Assembly: GCF_001507435.1 (NCBI RefSeq)
Contig: NZ_LMWH01000194.1
Location: 48,968 to 112,967 of the forward strand
Origin: Streptomyces sp. NRRL F-5122
GTDB lineage: Bacteria > Actinomycetota > Actinomycetes > Streptomycetales > Streptomycetaceae
Direction of reading: 5' to 3'
DNA length: 64,000 bases
Positions 1 through 8,477 of this stretch are shown in pieces. The notes beneath the pieces are model-generated. The model was given only the letters and a program-made list of their open reading frames with translations. It did not search any database and had not been told where the DNA came from. The position numbers and the translations under genes were made by a program. Position 1 is the stretch's first letter, and every line of letters starts with the position of its first letter.

Positions 1-587
1 AGGTCGTCGCGGCGGTCCCCGGCGGCCAGGCCGTGCGGACCGTCCAGGAGCTGCGCCCCGACCTCGTACTGCTGGACATCCGGATGCCGGACGTGGACGG
101 GCTCACGATTCTGGCCGAGGTCCGTCGCATGCAGGACCCGCCCGTGGTGGCCATGCTCACGACGTTCGACACCGACGAATACGTGGCGGCCGCACTCCGC
201 TCGGGGGCCGCCGGATTCCTGCTCAAGGACACCGACCCCGAACAGCTTCCCCATCTCGTGCGCACGCTGGCCCGGGGCGGGACCGTGCTGTCGTCCAAGG
301 TCACCCGCACCATGGTCGACGCCTATCTCGACAGGGGTGCGCACGAGCCCTCCGCCGTCCGCCTCGTCGAGCGGTTGTCCGAGCGCGAGCGAGCCGTTCT
401 TGTACTCATGGCCGAGGGCCTGGCCAACACCGACATCGGCGAGCGGATGCACCTGAGCACCGGCACGGTCAAAGGGCACGTCAGCGCGGTACTGAGCAAG
501 CTGCAGGTCGGCAGCCGGGTCCAGGCGGTGCTGATCGCCGAGCGCGCGGGGCTGCTCACGCCGCCGCAGGACGAGGACACTCCATGA
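1..587 (+). CDS. LuxR/NarL-family response regulator, 5' end cut off
   Basis: This is the output half of a two-component system. The open frame enters from the left edge, so the true start lies outside the window and the GTG at 33 is internal. The visible receiver part contains the phospho-acceptor region LVLLDIRMPDVDG (the D of LLDIRMP) and the conserved K of the FLLKD segment. The C-terminal LuxR helix-turn-helix follows, with LSERERAVLVLMAEGLANTDIG and TGTVKGHVSAVLSKL, so it is a DNA-binding transcription factor of the NarL type. Its stop overlaps the start of the downstream histidine kinase in an ATGA arrangement, which implies translational coupling. The target genes and the signal cannot be read from the sequence. 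Confidence 0.93.
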   Translation, partial: VVAAVPGGQAVRTVQELRPDLVLLDIRMPDVDGLTILAEVRRMQDPPVVAMLTTFDTDEYVAAALRSGAAGFLLKDTDPEQLPHLVRTLARGGTVLSSKVTRTMVDAYLDRGAHEPSAVRLVERLSERERAVLVLMAEGLANTDIGERMHLSTGTVKGHVSAVLSKLQVGSRVQAVLIAERAGLLTPPQDEDTP

Positions 588-1705
588 GCCCCTGGCGCCT
601 GCCCGCCCCCGTCGTGGACGGCCTCCTGGTCGGGGCCGCCCTGGTGGACACATGGGTCAACGTCGACCTCACGGACCCGGCGGAGACGGCCTGCGCGCTG
701 CTCGCCGCCTTCGCCCTCGCGCTGCGCCGCCGACTGCCGCTGACGACCTTCGTGCTCACCCTCCCCACCGCCCTGATCACCGACGCGGTGTTCGCCACCA
801 TCGCCGCGCTGTACACGCTCTCCTCGCTCAGCCGACGCCTCTGGCTGCCGGCGGTCTGCGCCCTGGCCTTCGCGGCGGCCGACTTCCTGCCCTGGCCGTG
901 GTCGGCGGTGCGGCCGGCGGAGCTCACCCGGACCCCCGGTCTGATCCAGCTCATCTACACCCTGGCCACCGCGGCCGCCCCCGTCTTCCTGGGCCAGCTC
1001 GTGCAGGCCCACCGGGAACTGTCCCTGCGGCTCGCGGAAATCTCCGAGGCCCGTGAGCACGAACGGCTCCTGACCGACCAGAGCATCCTGTCGGAGGAAC
1101 GGGCCCAGCTGGCCCGGGAGATGCACGACGTCGTCTCGCACCAGGTCAGCCTCATCGCCGTGCAGGCCGGGGCGCTCCAGGTGGGCAGCCGGGACAACGA
1201 GACCAGGGCAGCGGCGGCCACGATCCGGCAGCTCAGCGTGCAGACCCTGGACGAACTGCGGCACATGGTCAGCGTGCTGCGCGCCTCGGGCGGCCGCCGT
1301 ACCGAGCTCACGCCGCAGCCCTCCCTGGCCGACCTGCGCCGGCTGGTCGCCGGCAGCGGCATCGAGGCGGAACTGGAGACGGATCTGCCCGGCGACCTCC
1401 CGCCCACCGTCCAGCGCGCCGTGTACCGCGCGGTCCAGGAGGCCCTGACCAACGTCCGCAAACACGCCCCCGGTGCCAGGGCGACGGTGCGGATCCACCA
1501 CGGCGACGGCGCCCTCCACACCGTCGTCACGAACACCGCACCCACCCGGCCGGCGCTCGCCCTGCCCAGCGCCCACCACGGCCTCGTCGGCCTGCGCCAA
1601 CGCGCCGAACTCCTCGGCGGCACGGTCGAGGCCGGCCCGACGGCCGACGGCGGCTACCGACTGCATCTGGAGCTGCCGTCCGAGGGCCCGACCAACCACG
1701 AGTAG
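584..1705 (+). CDS. DesK/NarX-type sensor histidine kinase
   Basis: This 373-residue membrane histidine kinase is the partner of the preceding NarL-type regulator. The N-terminal ~150 residues hold several hydrophobic segments (for example around LLAAFALALRRRLPLTTFVLTL) followed by a short coiled stretch. The HisKA_3 dimerisation/phosphoacceptor helix has its histidine in REMHDVVSHQVSLIAVQ. The ATPase domain has an N-box in QEALTNVRKHAPG and a G-box in HHGLVGLRQRAELLGG. No large extracellular sensor domain is apparent, so sensing probably takes place in or at the membrane. The ATG start overlaps the upstream stop by four bases. Regulator first, kinase second is a common streptomycete order. 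Confidence 0.93.
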   Translation: MSPWRLPAPVVDGLLVGAALVDTWVNVDLTDPAETACALLAAFALALRRRLPLTTFVLTLPTALITDAVFATIAALYTLSSLSRRLWLPAVCALAFAAADFLPWPWSAVRPAELTRTPGLIQLIYTLATAAAPVFLGQLVQAHRELSLRLAEISEAREHERLLTDQSILSEERAQLAREMHDVVSHQVSLIAVQAGALQVGSRDNETRAAAATIRQLSVQTLDELRHMVSVLRASGGRRTELTPQPSLADLRRLVAGSGIEAELETDLPGDLPPTVQRAVYRAVQEALTNVRKHAPGARATVRIHHGDGALHTVVTNTAPTRPALALPSAHHGLVGLRQRAELLGGTVEAGPTADGGYRLHLELPSEGPTNHE

Positions 1706-1743
1706 GCGGCGCCGCTCGGCGGACACCCGACGGATGTGACGCC

Positions 1744-1990
1744 CTACAGCCCCACGATCGTGTTCCACCGCTTGGCGAACTCCACCCGCTCCAAGGACGT
1801 GATGTCCCGTGCGATCGCCAAGATCGCGGCCCGGTTGCTCGGCGCAGGAACGGTCTCCGGGCGCCACGTACGCGCCGGGTACGCCGCAGCCGGCGAGTGC
1901 GCCGAGGAGCGCGCCCCCACCGAGGGTGCGCAGCAGCTGGCGGCGGGTCGGGGTGGGCTTCTTCGGTGTCCGGTGCATCCGGGCAAGCAT
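1744..1990 (-). pseudogene. Internally deleted polyamine-binding lipoprotein (PotD-like) remnant
   Basis: From ATG 1990 (or 1978) on the minus strand, the first ~35 codons encode a convincing secreted lipoprotein N-terminus: a RRQLL twin-arginine-like motif, a hydrophobic GGGALLGALAG core and a lipobox ending in AGC. The frame then degrades after VAPGDR. One frame over, between about 1845 and 1744, a stretch reading LAIARDITSLERVEFAKRWN and then TIVGL-stop resembles the extreme C-terminus of streptomycete spermidine/putrescine-binding proteins (recalled from family knowledge, not searched). The simplest reading is a deletion of roughly 1 kb that fused the two ends out of frame. It lies next to aldehyde dehydrogenase and aminotransferase genes of putrescine degradation, where a polyamine importer would fit; no permease or ATPase partner remains here. 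Confidence 0.6.
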
Positions 1991-2160
1991 GCCGCCGCCG
2001 CCCTCGGGCCGACAATCGACGCCCCGTCGAGCCGCTCCCCGTGAATCCGACACCTTGTCGGCCGGGGCGGAACGGCGTTTCGGGCGTGCCTCGCACCGCA
2101 AAGCGCGCGGCCCCGGGAGGGACAACTCCCTCCCGGGGCCGCGCGCTTGCGGTGGCTCGC

Positions 2161-3600
2161 TCACACGTCCAGCGACGTCATCACGTGCTTGATCCGGGTG
2201 TAGTCGTCGAAGCCGTACGCCGAGAGGTCCTTGCCGTAGCCGGACTTCTTGAAGCCGCCGTGCGGCATCTCCGCGACCAGCGGGATGTGCGTGTTGATCC
2301 ATACGCAGCCGAAGTCGAGGGCCTTGGACAGACGCATCGCACGCGCGTGGTCCTTCGTCCACACCGAGGAGGCGAGTGCGTACTCGACACCGTTCGCGTA
2401 CTCGAGGGCCTGCTGCTCGTCCGTGAAGGACTGGACGGTGATGACCGGGCCGAAGACCTCGTTCTGGATGATCTCGTCGTCCTGGAGGAGGCCCGCGACG
2501 ACGGTCGGCGCGTAGAAGTAGCCCTTCTCGCCGACCTGGTGGCCGCCGGCCACCACCTTGGCGTGTGCGGGCAGGCGCTCGATGAAGCCCGCGACCTGCT
2601 TGAGCTGGTTCGGGTTGTTGAGCGGCCCGTAGAGCACGTCCTCGTCGTCCGGCTGACCGGTCCTGGTCTCCGACGCGGCCTTGGCGAGCGCGGCCACGAA
2701 CTCGTCGTGGATGGACTCCTGGACGAGGACGCGGGTGGCGGCCGTGCAGTCCTGGCCGGCGTTGAAGAAGCCCGCCACCGAGATGTCCTCGACGGCCTTG
2801 GCGATGTCGGTGTCCTCGAAGACGACGACCGGCGCCTTGCCGCCCAGCTCCAGGTGGACGCGCTTGAGGTCCTTCGACGCGGACTCGGCGACCGACATGC
2901 CCGCACGGACGGAACCGGTGATGGACGCCATCGCCGGGGTGGGGTGCTCGACCATCATCCGGCCGGTGTCGCGGTCGCCGCAGATGACGTTGAAGACACC
3001 CTTGGGCAGGACCGAGCCGATGATGTCGGCGATCAGGACCGTGGACGCCGGGGTGGTGTCGGACGGCTTGAGGACGACCGTGTTGCCCGCCGCGATCGCC
3101 GGGGCGAACTTCCACACCGCCATCATCATCGGGTAGTTCCACGGCGCCACCTGGGCGCAGACGCCGACCGGTTCGCGGCGGACGAACGAGGTCAGTCCGT
3201 CCATGTACTCGCCGGCCGAGCGGCCCTCGAGCATCCGTGCCGCGCCCGCGAAGAAGCGGATCTGGTCCACCATCGGCGGGATCTCCTCCGAGCGGGTCAG
3301 CCCGATCGGCTTGCCCGTGTTCTCGACCTCGGCGGCGATCAACTCCTCGGCGCGCTCCTCGAACGCGTCGGCGATCTTCAGGAGGGCCTTCTGGCGCTCG
3401 GCAGGCGTGGCGTCCCGCCATGCCGGGAAGGCCGCGGCGGCTGCGGCCATCGCGGCGTCGACGTCGGCCTGCCCGGACAGCGGGGCGGTCGCGTACGCCT
3501 CACCGGTCGCGGGGTTGACCACCTCGGTGGTCCGACCGTCGGCGGCGTCACGGAATTCGCCGTCGATGTAATTGCGCAGACGACGCAGCTCGGTGCTCAC
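2161..3600 (-). CDS. Gamma-aminobutyraldehyde dehydrogenase-type NAD(P) aldehyde dehydrogenase
   Basis: This 479-residue aldehyde dehydrogenase probably oxidises 4-aminobutyraldehyde to GABA in putrescine degradation. The Rossmann-fold cofactor region includes the conserved PWNYPMMMAVWKFAPAI and KPSDTTP segments. The general-base glutamate is in LELGGKAP and the catalytic cysteine is in FFNAGQDCTAATR, with EVFGPV nearer the C-terminus. I chose the GTG at 3600 because a GGAGGG ribosome-binding site lies about seven bases upstream and the protein then starts STELRRLRNYIDGEF, as in close relatives. It is divergent from the AsnC regulator, and an aminotransferase follows that regulator, so the three form a likely catabolic module. 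Substrate identity is inferred from family and context. Confidence 0.88.
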   Translation of the reverse strand: MSTELRRLRNYIDGEFRDAADGRTTEVVNPATGEAYATAPLSGQADVDAAMAAAAAAFPAWRDATPAERQKALLKIADAFEERAEELIAAEVENTGKPIGLTRSEEIPPMVDQIRFFAGAARMLEGRSAGEYMDGLTSFVRREPVGVCAQVAPWNYPMMMAVWKFAPAIAAGNTVVLKPSDTTPASTVLIADIIGSVLPKGVFNVICGDRDTGRMMVEHPTPAMASITGSVRAGMSVAESASKDLKRVHLELGGKAPVVVFEDTDIAKAVEDISVAGFFNAGQDCTAATRVLVQESIHDEFVAALAKAASETRTGQPDDEDVLYGPLNNPNQLKQVAGFIERLPAHAKVVAGGHQVGEKGYFYAPTVVAGLLQDDEIIQNEVFGPVITVQSFTDEQQALEYANGVEYALASSVWTKDHARAMRLSKALDFGCVWINTHIPLVAEMPHGGFKKSGYGKDLSAYGFDDYTRIKHVMTSLDV

Positions 3601-3764
3601 TGCCGGCCCTCCAAGTTCGGTGTCCAATCGCTGAGACACCCACCCTAATCCGTGGCCCCACGTTTTCAACAGTCCCGATCCCGCCATCGCTGCGAAATCC
3701 GCAGGCTTCCCTCACATAGACAACGAATTTCATCGATCCAGCCTTGCGAAACTGTCGAGACGTC
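3601..3764. promoter_or_regulatory. Divergent control region between aldehyde dehydrogenase and AsnC genes
   Basis: This AT-richer intergenic stretch must carry the promoters of both divergent genes. The heptamer TGCGAAA occurs twice (near 3691 and 3745), the first inside a short interrupted repeat TGCG-N5-CGCA. Such repeats would suit an Lrp/AsnC oligomer that controls its own gene and the dehydrogenase, but the operator assignment is only a guess. Confidence 0.25.
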
Positions 3765-4280
3765 GTGCACAGTGACGTCGTGGCCAGTCGAAGCGCAGAC
3801 CAGAGGGACTCCCGCGAGTTCAGGAACGGCAACACCCAGCCGGACGCCGTGTCCCTCGCGATCATCGAGCAGCTCCAGGAGGACGGCCGTCGGCCGTACG
3901 CAGCGATCGGCAAGGCGGTCGGCCTCTCGGAGGCGGCCGTGCGCCAGCGCGTCCAGAAGCTGCTCGACCAAGGCGTGATGCAGATCGTCGCCGTCACGGA
4001 CCCGCTCACCGTGGGCTTCCGCCGGCAGGCGATGGTCGGGATCAACGTCGAGGGCGACGTGGAGTCCGTCGCGGACGTGCTGACCGCTATGTCGGAATGC
4101 GAGTACGTGGTGATGACCGCAGGCTCGTTCGACCTGATGGTGGAGGTCGTCTGCGAGGACGACGACCACCTGCTGGATGTCATCAACAAACGCATCCGGG
4201 CCCTGCCCGGAGTGCGCTCCACCGAGAGCTTCGTCTACCTCAAGCTCAAGAAGCAGACCTACATGTGGGGAACCCGATAG
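3765..4280 (+). CDS. AsnC/Lrp-family transcriptional regulator
   Basis: This is a small one-domain-plus-sensor regulator of about 171 residues. The N-terminal helix-turn-helix reads SLAIIEQLQEDGRRPYAAIG followed by GLSEAAVRQRVQKLLDQG, typical of Lrp. The C-terminal RAM/AsnC ligand-binding and oligomerisation domain spans roughly residues 85-165 (VGINVEGDVESVADVL, GSFDLMVEVVCEDDDHLL). Three in-frame starts are possible; GTG 3765 gives a product beginning VHSDVVASRS, like streptomycete homologues as I recall them, and GTG 3780 is the alternative. It ends two bases before the aminotransferase start, so the pair is co-transcribed. It is likely to sense an amino acid or amine and to control putrescine/GABA catabolism. 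Confidence 0.9.
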   Translation: MHSDVVASRSADQRDSREFRNGNTQPDAVSLAIIEQLQEDGRRPYAAIGKAVGLSEAAVRQRVQKLLDQGVMQIVAVTDPLTVGFRRQAMVGINVEGDVESVADVLTAMSECEYVVMTAGSFDLMVEVVCEDDDHLLDVINKRIRALPGVRSTESFVYLKLKKQTYMWGTR

Positions 4281-4282
4281 CC

Positions 4283-5647
4283 GTGAGCACAAAGGACCTC
4301 AGCAAGACCGCGTACGACCACCTGTGGATGCACTTCACCCGCATGTCCTCGTACGAGAACGCGCCCGTCCCCACCATCGTCCGGGGCGAGGGCACCTACA
4401 TCTACGACGACAAGGGCAAGCGTTACCTCGACGGTCTCGCCGGTCTGTTCGTGGTCCAGGCGGGCCACGGCCGCACCGAGTTGGCGGAGACGGCGTTCAA
4501 GCAGGCTCAGGAGCTGGCGTTCTTCCCCGTGTGGTCGTACGCCCACCCGAAGGCCGTGGAGCTGGCGGAACGTCTCGCCGACCAGGCACCCGGAGACCTG
4601 AACAAGGTCTTCTTCACCACCGGCGGCGGCGAGGCGGTCGAGACCGCCTGGAAGCTCGCCAAGCAGTACTTCAAGCTGGTCGGCAAGCCCACCAAGTACA
4701 AGGTCATCTCGCGTGCGGTCGCCTACCACGGCACCCCGCAGGGCGCCCTGTCCATCACCGGACTGCCGGGACTGAAGGCCCCCTTCGAGCCGCTGGTCCC
4801 CGGCGCGCACAAGGTGCCGAACACCAACATCTACCGCGCCCCGATCTTCGGTGACGACCCCGAGGCCTTCGGCCGCTGGGCCGCCGACCAGATCGAGCAG
4901 CAGATCCTCTTCGAGGGCCCGGACACGGTCGCCGCGGTCTTCCTTGAGCCCGTGCAGAACGCCGGCGGCTGTTTCCCGCCGCCGCCCGGGTACTTCCAGC
5001 GCGTCCGCGAGATCTGCGACCAGTACGACGTGCTGCTCGTGTCGGACGAGGTCATCTGCGCCTTCGGTCGCCTGGGCACGACGTTCGCCTGCGACAAGTT
5101 CGGCTACGTCCCGGACATGATCACCTGCGCCAAGGGCATGACCTCGGGCTACTCCCCGATCGGCGCGTGCATCGTCTCCGACCGCCTGGCCGAGCCGTTC
5201 TACAAGGGCGACAACACCTTCCTGCACGGCTACACCTTCGGCGGCCACCCGGTCTCCGCGGCCGTGGGCCTGGCCAACCTCGACCTGTTCGAGCGCGAGA
5301 AGCTCAACCAGCACGTGCTCGACAACGAGGCCGCCTTCCTGACGACCCTGCAGAAGCTGCACGACCTGCCGATCGTCGGAGACGTCCGCGGCAACGGCTT
5401 CTTCTACGGCATCGAACTCGTCAAGGACAAGGCGACCAAGGAGTCCTTCAACGAGGAGGAGACCGAGCGCGTCCTGTACGGCTTCCTGTCCAAGGCGCTG
5501 TTCGAGAACGGCCTGTACTGCCGGGCCGACGACCGCGGCGACCCGGTCGTGCAGCTCGCCCCGCCGCTGATCTCCGACCAGCGGACGTTCGACGAGATCG
5601 AGCAGATCCTGCGCGCGACGCTGACGGAGGCCTGGACCAAGCTCTGA
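4283..5647 (+). CDS. Class III PLP-dependent aminotransferase (putrescine/GABA/beta-alanine type)
   Basis: This 454-residue pyridoxal-phosphate enzyme belongs to the class III omega-aminotransferases. Typical blocks are the glycine-rich phosphate-binding TTGGGEAVETAWKLAKQY, the VSDEVICAFGRLG segment containing the cofactor-binding aspartate, and TCAKGMTSGYSPIG with the Schiff-base lysine. GTG 4283 lies two bases after the regulator stop and gives the N-terminus STKDLSKTAYDHLWMHFTR. With the divergent aldehyde dehydrogenase it can make a two-step route: transamination of a diamine or omega-amino acid, then oxidation of the aldehyde. The exact amine donor cannot be fixed from sequence; putrescine or GABA is the best guess from context. 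Confidence 0.88.
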   Translation: MSTKDLSKTAYDHLWMHFTRMSSYENAPVPTIVRGEGTYIYDDKGKRYLDGLAGLFVVQAGHGRTELAETAFKQAQELAFFPVWSYAHPKAVELAERLADQAPGDLNKVFFTTGGGEAVETAWKLAKQYFKLVGKPTKYKVISRAVAYHGTPQGALSITGLPGLKAPFEPLVPGAHKVPNTNIYRAPIFGDDPEAFGRWAADQIEQQILFEGPDTVAAVFLEPVQNAGGCFPPPPGYFQRVREICDQYDVLLVSDEVICAFGRLGTTFACDKFGYVPDMITCAKGMTSGYSPIGACIVSDRLAEPFYKGDNTFLHGYTFGGHPVSAAVGLANLDLFEREKLNQHVLDNEAAFLTTLQKLHDLPIVGDVRGNGFFYGIELVKDKATKESFNEEETERVLYGFLSKALFENGLYCRADDRGDPVVQLAPPLISDQRTFDEIEQILRATLTEAWTKL

Positions 5648-5662
5648 GCCACCCGAGGCACA

Positions 5663-5682
5663 GATCATCCTTCTGGATGATC
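5663..5682. repeat. Perfect 8-bp inverted repeat followed by an A-tract
   Basis: The arms GATCATCC and GGATGATC are separated by TTCT and followed by AAAAA. It lies between the aminotransferase stop and the strong terminator at 5690-5733. The A-tract side makes it a poor plus-strand terminator; it may be an accessory hairpin or a protein-binding site. Confidence 0.45.
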
Positions 5683-5689
5683 AAAAACC

Positions 5690-5733
5690 GGCCCCGTACC
5701 GCCCGTTGGAGTGAGAAACGGCGGTACGGGGCC
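5690..5733 (+). terminator. Strong hairpin terminator after the aminotransferase
   Basis: A 14-bp perfect stem (GGCCCCGTACCGCC pairing with GGCGGTACGGGGCC) encloses a 16-base loop. There is no U-tract, as is usual for streptomycete terminators. It closes the regulator-aminotransferase transcript and insulates the ABC genes downstream. Confidence 0.8.
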
Positions 5734-5866
5734 GTCGCTGTCCGCGGCTTCCGGCGCAGTCTGCCTAGCGTGCCATGTGACCGATCGCTTCTGCCTTCGT
5801 TCCCCCGAACGGGTCCCCCGGACGGGGATCGGCACGGGACTACGGATCTGAACCGAGGTGTACGCG

Positions 5867-6601
5867 ATGGTGACCCCGCCGGACAACGACGTGCTCTGGG
5901 CACGCGCTCTGCACTTCCAGCACAACGGCTCGCCCGCACTCTGCGGTGTCTCGCTGGGTGTACGCGAGGGCGAGATCTTCGCCGTCACGGGCCCCCGCGG
6001 CAGCGGCAAGACGACCCTCCTGCAGTGTCTGGCCGGGTTACTGCCCGTCCAGCGCGGTGAGGTCTGGTTCAACAGCACACCGGTGCACACCATGGGCGCG
6101 ATCACCCGGGAGCGGCTGCGCCGGGACCGGTTCGGCTGGATCGATCCTGCACCTCTGCTCCTGCCCGAACTGAACGCCTGGGAGAACGCCGCTCTGCCGC
6201 TGATGCTGCGCGGCACGAGCCGGCGCCGGGCCAAGACCAGCGCCCTCGAGTGGCTGGAACGCCTCGACGTGGGCGACCGCGCCCGCAAGCGCCCCTACGA
6301 GCTCCCTCAGGCCGACCGGCAGCGGATCGCCGTCGCCCGGGCGCTCGCCTCGTGCCCGACCGTGCTCTTCGCGGACGAGCCGACCGCCTCGCTGCATCGC
6401 GCCGATGCCGGCCAGGTGCTGCGCACGCTCACCGCGGCGGCCCGCTCGCACGGCATCACCGTCGTACTGGCCACGCATCCGGCGGACGCCGTCGCGGTCG
6501 CCGACCGCACGATGTCCCTGCTGGACGGACGGCAGGTCAGGACCGTCCATCTGCCACCCGTCCCCGAGGAAGGCCGAGCGCCGTGCTCGCTCTCCGTCTA
6601 G
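5867..6601 (+). CDS. ABC transporter ATP-binding protein (MacB/LolD-like) with a TTA codon
   Basis: This ~244-residue nucleotide-binding subunit energises the membrane protein encoded next to it. Walker A is GPRGSGKTT and Walker B is TVLFADEPTAS, with a switch histidine in VVLATHPADA. The ABC signature, normally LSGGQ, is degenerate here (ELPQADRQRIAVARAL), so ATPase activity may be altered. ATG 5867 has GAGG about eight bases upstream; a GTG at 5858 is also in frame. Codon 58 (6038-6040) is TTA, the leucine codon read only by the bldA tRNA in Streptomyces, so translation is probably tied to development or late growth. It overlaps the permease gene by 19 bases. Confidence 0.85.
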   Translation: MVTPPDNDVLWARALHFQHNGSPALCGVSLGVREGEIFAVTGPRGSGKTTLLQCLAGLLPVQRGEVWFNSTPVHTMGAITRERLRRDRFGWIDPAPLLLPELNAWENAALPLMLRGTSRRRAKTSALEWLERLDVGDRARKRPYELPQADRQRIAVARALASCPTVLFADEPTASLHRADAGQVLRTLTAAARSHGITVVLATHPADAVAVADRTMSLLDGRQVRTVHLPPVPEEGRAPCSLSV

Positions 6602-7833
6602 CGCGCGGGGCCCACCCCCTGGTCCAGTTCCGTCGGCTCCTGGTCGCGGCGGCCTCGGCGGGTACGGGCTTCCTGCTGCTGTGCACGCTGGGATACGCGC
6701 TCGCGCATCCGGAGGCGTCGGCCGGTTCGGTACAGCGGCTGGCCTGGTGCGCCGTGCCGACGGCCGCCACCGTGTACCTCGCGGTCACCGTCGCCCGTAC
6801 GGACCCGGGGACCCGCCCTCGGTCGGGTCTCTCGACGATCGGTCTCGGCCCGGCGCGGCTGATGGCCCTCTCGGCGGTGACCACGGCCCTGTCGACCGTG
6901 CTCGGCTCGCTGCTCGCGCTGCTGGCCTTCCTGCACCTGCGCGGTGACCTGCCCGTACTTCGGTCGGACCGGACGGCCGCCGGATTCCTCGCCGCGGACC
7001 AGTCCCTGCCGCTGCCCGCCGTGCTGACCCTCCTCGTTCTGGTGCCGCTCGCCGCGTCCCTGGGCAGCGCCCTGGCCCTGCGCCCGAAGGACGGACGGGC
7101 GCGGCGGCCCGGGCGGACCGACACCGGCGCGCAGACCGCCGCCGAGTCCGGGGACGTGCCGGACGATCGGGCCCCGGACTCCCCCGACGAGATGTCCGTG
7201 CCGGACCTGCCGCTCGCTCCCCGGCCCGCCCCTGGCGGCCTCCCCTGGGGTGTGGCCACGCTCGCCGCGGGGCTCGCCGTGGAGACGCATGCGAGCGGGG
7301 GCGGTCAGCAACAGGGTCTGCATCTGCCCGGCGGTCTCGCGGGCGGACCCGCCGGGGTGCTGGCGGGCTGGGCGCTGACCGCGCTGGGGCTGGCGCTGGC
7401 CGGGCCCGCGCTCGCCTATCTGTGCGGTTCGCTGCTGCAGTCGATGAGTCCGGGGGCGGTGCGCCTGCTCGCCGGCCGCGGTCTGCAGGAGGAGGCGCGG
7501 CGGATCGGCCGTCCGCTCGGCGTGGTCTGCGCGGTGGCGTCGGCGGCCTACGCGACGGCGGCGCTGTACGGCGGCGCGGGCCCGTCCCTGGGGCCGCTCA
7601 CCGTGCTCGGTGCCGTGCTCGTGGCGGGCTGCACGCTCGCAACGCTGGCGACGGCGGCGGTCGAGGCGCGGCAGGACCGCGCCGACACGATCGCCGCACT
7701 CGTACGGCTGGGCGCGCCGGCCACCGTGCTGCGCACCGCGGCACTGCTGCGCGCGGGGGCGCTGGTGGTGGTGTTCGTGCCGGTGACATGGGTGGTCGCG
7801 GAGCTGGCGGCGATGCCGCTGACCCGTGGATAG
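6583..7833 (+). CDS. ABC transporter membrane subunit (FtsX/MacB-like permease)
   Basis: This ~416-residue integral membrane protein has about eight hydrophobic segments. The N-terminal half contains helices such as AAASAGTGFLLLCTLGYALA, LMALSAVTTALSTVLGSLLA and PAVLTLLVLVPLAASLGSALA. A charged, proline-rich linker follows (roughly residues 175-220). The C-terminal half contains GPLTVLGAVLVAGCTLATLA and AGALVVVFVPVTWVVAELAA. GTG 6583, preceded by GAGGAAGG, overlaps the ATPase end. The layout resembles FtsX-type exporters or mechanotransmission permeases, but no large extracytoplasmic domain is obvious. Because the ATPase upstream carries a TTA codon, this coupled gene should also be bldA-dependent. 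The substrate is unknown. Confidence 0.8.
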   Translation: MLALRLARGAHPLVQFRRLLVAAASAGTGFLLLCTLGYALAHPEASAGSVQRLAWCAVPTAATVYLAVTVARTDPGTRPRSGLSTIGLGPARLMALSAVTTALSTVLGSLLALLAFLHLRGDLPVLRSDRTAAGFLAADQSLPLPAVLTLLVLVPLAASLGSALALRPKDGRARRPGRTDTGAQTAAESGDVPDDRAPDSPDEMSVPDLPLAPRPAPGGLPWGVATLAAGLAVETHASGGGQQQGLHLPGGLAGGPAGVLAGWALTALGLALAGPALAYLCGSLLQSMSPGAVRLLAGRGLQEEARRIGRPLGVVCAVASAAYATAALYGGAGPSLGPLTVLGAVLVAGCTLATLATAAVEARQDRADTIAALVRLGAPATVLRTAALLRAGALVVVFVPVTWVVAELAAMPLTRG

Positions 7834-7954
7834 GGCCGGCGCGCTGGTCCTTCGAGAGCCGGCTGGGAATCACCCGGGCCGGCGGCGATGACTTTCAGGA
7901 CGGTTCGCGGTCCATGACTGCGTAGGACCCGCACACCACCGGGAGAGAGTGCTC

Positions 7955-8362
7955 ATGTACCAGCAAATGATCTTCGTGAACCTGCCCGTCGCCGACGTCG
8001 ACACGTCGAAGAAGTTCTTCACGGAGCTGGGCTACACGATCAATCCGCAGTTCACGACGGACGACTGCGCATGCGTCGTCATCAGCGACACCGTCATCGC
8101 GATGCTGCTGAGCAAGCGGCGCTACGCCGACTTCACACAGAAGGAGATCGCGGACGCCACGAAGACCAGCGAGGTGCTGCTCTGCCTGAGCGCCGAAAGC
8201 CGGGCGAAGGTCGACGAACTGGTCGACCGGGCGCTCGCGGCGGGCGGCTCCGGCTCCCGTGAGGCGGTCGACCACGGCTATATGTACGGCCGCGCGTTCG
8301 ACGACCTGGACGGCCACACCTGGGAGGTCATGTGGATGGACCCGGCGGCCGTGCAGGGCTGA
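7955..8362 (+). CDS. VOC (glyoxalase/bleomycin-resistance fold) family protein
   Basis: This 135-residue single-domain protein belongs to the vicinal oxygen chelate superfamily. Its start reads MYQQMIFVNLPVADVDTSKK, then FFTELGY, the usual first beta-alpha unit, and the end reads AFDDLDGHTWEVMWMDP, the typical VOC C-terminal strand with the conserved GHTWEV metal-ligand segment. ATG 7955 follows a GGGAGAG ribosome-binding site at a good distance; GTG 7949 is in frame but too close to it. It lies alone on the plus strand after the ABC pair. Proteins of this subgroup are annotated as extradiol dioxygenase-like or glyoxalase-like; the substrate cannot be told. Confidence 0.88.
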   Translation: MYQQMIFVNLPVADVDTSKKFFTELGYTINPQFTTDDCACVVISDTVIAMLLSKRRYADFTQKEIADATKTSEVLLCLSAESRAKVDELVDRALAAGGSGSREAVDHGYMYGRAFDDLDGHTWEVMWMDPAAVQG

Positions 8363-8477
8363 GCGGGCGTCGCCGAACGGCGTACGACTGCGGGGGGCTT
8401 GAGGGCGTGTCGGCGGGGTTCAAACGCCGGAATGGTTAACGAGAGTGTAAAGGCGACGGTCATGCCGGACATCGGCG

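Noticed and set aside
323..3421. A 1032-codon open frame on the minus strand, running across the kinase, the potD remnant and the aldehyde dehydrogenase
   Set aside because: It is a GC-rich shadow frame: Arg/Gly/Ala-rich low-complexity product, antisense or out of frame to well-supported genes. Only the short lipoprotein-like part near 1880-1990 is meaningful.
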